A stretch of DNA of 43,851 bases, taken from the NCBI GenBank assembly GCA_022640795.1, contig JALCCK010000020.1, positions 1 to 43,851 on the forward strand. Reading direction: 5' to 3'. The stretch's first letter is position 1. Each line of letters begins with the position of its first letter. This document shows, piece after piece, positions 43,064-43,851 of the stretch. Source of the DNA: Treponema sp. (lineage in GTDB: Bacteria > Spirochaetota > Spirochaetia > Treponematales > Treponemataceae). The notes under the pieces were generated by a model, which was not told where the DNA came from, ran no database searches, and saw nothing but the letters and a program-made list of their open reading frames with translations. Made by a program: the position numbers and the translations under genes.

Positions 43064-43189
43064 TTATGCAATTCCCATACACTCCAAACAAATGAAAATG
43101 GCTTTCCGGAATATAACCGCGTTATCGCCAAGCAGAATACCAGCCAGAAGAAGTATTGCTCCTGTTACAAAAATAACCAGTCTCTCCAT
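43064..43189 (-). CDS. CD1871A-type small CXXC membrane protein
   Basis: This is a 41-residue protein. It has one membrane helix (residues about 4-20, VIFVTGAILLLAGILL). The C-terminal RKAIFICLECMGIA has a CLEC motif at the membrane exit. Sequence and length match the CD1871A family of CXXC-motif proteins, found next to 4Fe-4S membrane proteins in clostridia. The ferredoxin-type gene begins seven bases past its stop. A redox relay role is inferred. Confidence 0.8.
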   Translation of the reverse strand: MERLVIFVTGAILLLAGILLGDNAVIFRKAIFICLECMGIA

Positions 43190-43238
43190 TTTTACTTTTT
43201 TTTCTTTCAAACTATTCTACCTTGTTTTACAAAAAACG

Positions 43239-43748
43239 TCAGTCTGCATAATCGGAAACAAAATTTGCAAGTTGACTTTCAGACATTGCGCCTACTGCAA
43301 TATTCAGAATTTTCCCTGAAGGAGAAATCAGAACGGAAGTTGGAATTCCCTGAACTCCATAAAGGCTTGCTATTTTACCGGTCGAATCGAGACCGCCCGG
43401 AAAAGTGTAGTCATTTTCATCCATAAAAGAGGCGCGATTCTTTTCGGTGTCCGAGACGCAGACGGCGACAAATTGCAGCTTGCCGGATTTTCCCTGTGAT
43501 GAAATTTTTTTAGCCAGCTCATTCATGCCCGGAAGCTCCCGCCTGCACGGCGGACACCAGGTAGCCCAAAAATGAAGAAGGACCGCTTTTCCTTGAAGGC
43601 TAGAAAGAGTCGTTGTCGAACCATCGGACATTTTTAAAGTAAAATCAGGAGCGACAGAACCTTTCGCCGGACCATAGGCAAATATTCCTGCCGGAACCAT
43701 AATCATAAAACCAAGCACTACGGCTAAAAAAGATTTTTTCGTTTTCAT
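43239..43748 (-). CDS. TlpA-like periplasmic thioredoxin
   Basis: Start at the ATG at 43748, giving about 169 residues. A signal peptide ends near GIFAYG. The thioredoxin fold carries WATWCPPCRREL and the cis-Pro loop GVQGIPTSVLIS. The TlpA/ResA family reduces disulfides in the periplasm with electrons from a membrane partner. Here that partner may be the CXXC and 4Fe-4S proteins, since no CcdA is seen. The start lacks a ribosome site. A -10 (TATGAT) lies six bases upstream with TTGTGT 17 bases before it. Confidence 0.92.
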   Translation of the reverse strand: MKTKKSFLAVVLGFMIMVPAGIFAYGPAKGSVAPDFTLKMSDGSTTTLSSLQGKAVLLHFWATWCPPCRRELPGMNELAKKISSQGKSGKLQFVAVCVSDTEKNRASFMDENDYTFPGGLDSTGKIASLYGVQGIPTSVLISPSGKILNIAVGAMSESQLANFVSDYAD

Positions 43749-43754
43749 AGGTTT

Positions 43755-43783
43755 ATCATAGCATGTAATTAAATTGTACACAA
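43755..43783 (-). promoter_or_regulatory. Promoter of the TlpA-like operon, predicted leaderless
   Basis: The minus strand shows TTGTGT, a 17-base spacer ending in TGC, and TATGAT, then six bases to the ATG. It has both -35 and extended -10 elements and no ribosome site. Confidence 0.6.
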
Positions 43784-43800
43784 GTTATTATTTCTTTTTC

Positions 43801-43827
43801 TTGACTTATTTAGTAGATAATTATACC
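43801..43827 (+). promoter_or_regulatory. Possible promoter reading off the right edge
   Basis: TTGACT at 43801 and TATACC at 43822-43827 (15-base spacer) face the right edge. The rest of 43784-43851 holds no gene that I can see. Low confidence. Confidence 0.3.
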
Positions 43828-43851
43828 CTGAAAGAGTGAAAACAAAAACAG

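Noticed and set aside
1..43851. CRISPR arrays, tRNA or rRNA genes, insertion sequences and attachment sites
   Set aside because: No spaced direct repeats, cloverleaf sequences, transposase frames or flanking inverted repeats were found on reading both strands by eye. Short or divergent elements could still be missed.

Overview
The window looks like chromosomal DNA of an anaerobic diderm bacterium. A spirochaete of the Treponema group is my best guess. The diderm call rests on a LolA-like carrier, an LpxL-like acyltransferase and an MMPL exporter. The anaerobe call rests on a ferredoxin-type flavin thioredoxin reductase and a polyferredoxin membrane protein. A YjfB-type small motility protein and frequent genes without a Shine-Dalgarno also fit. 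No rRNA, tRNA, CRISPR or insertion sequence was seen, so the taxonomy is inference. Genes are tightly packed and no gene-free stretch exceeds 300 bases.

Left part (1-12.6 kb), household and signalling genes. In order: the 5' part of an HD-GYP phosphodiesterase running off the left edge, a GNAT acetyltransferase, YjfB, an M15 peptidase, an ECF-type S component, a lipoprotein 5'-nucleotidase and a DMT exporter. Then come a three-gene overlapping operon (Gx-transporter S-like protein, T-like membrane protein, HrpB helicase), YjbQ, and a two-component pair. In that pair the response regulator is intact, but the upstream 7TM-PAS histidine kinase is broken by one in-frame amber codon and four frame changes.

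Middle (12.6-22.5 kb), a minus-strand uptake operon: substrate-binding protein, two permeases, two ATPases, then a cytoplasmic GH3 beta-glucosidase. A divergent AraC-family regulator faces it. This suggests import of beta-gluco-oligosaccharides by an Opp-type transporter. It is followed by a small helical protein and an NADPH-motif-less thioredoxin reductase, then carA and carB. carB is fused in frame to a diaminopimelate epimerase domain that lacks the first catalytic cysteine.

Right part (29.5-42.2 kb), a compact aryl-polyene-like type II fatty-acid/polyketide cluster. Three genes run left (methyltransferase, ketosynthase-like chain-length factor, PlsC acyltransferase). Thirteen run right (two ACPs, COG4648 membrane protein, hotdog dehydratase, GT2, LpxL-like acyltransferase, thioesterase, LolA-like, MMPL exporter, lipoprotein, ApeP-like dehydratase, FabG-like ketoreductase, ketosynthase). 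Back-to-back promoters sit between the two arms. The gene order follows proteobacterial APE clusters, but the aryl-CoA ligase and second active ketosynthase are absent from the locus. The proteins would build a polyene acyl chain on ACP, attach it to a lipid or glycolipid and move it to the outer membrane.

Right end (42.2-43.85 kb): a thiol/iron-sulfur redox operon of a TlpA-like thioredoxin, a 41-residue CXXC protein of CD1871A type and a NapH-like 4Fe-4S membrane protein.

A recurrent feature is a -10 box 6-8 bases before the ATG with no Shine-Dalgarno (yjfB, DMT exporter, Gx gene, yjbQ, carA, tlpA-like), which predicts leaderless transcripts.
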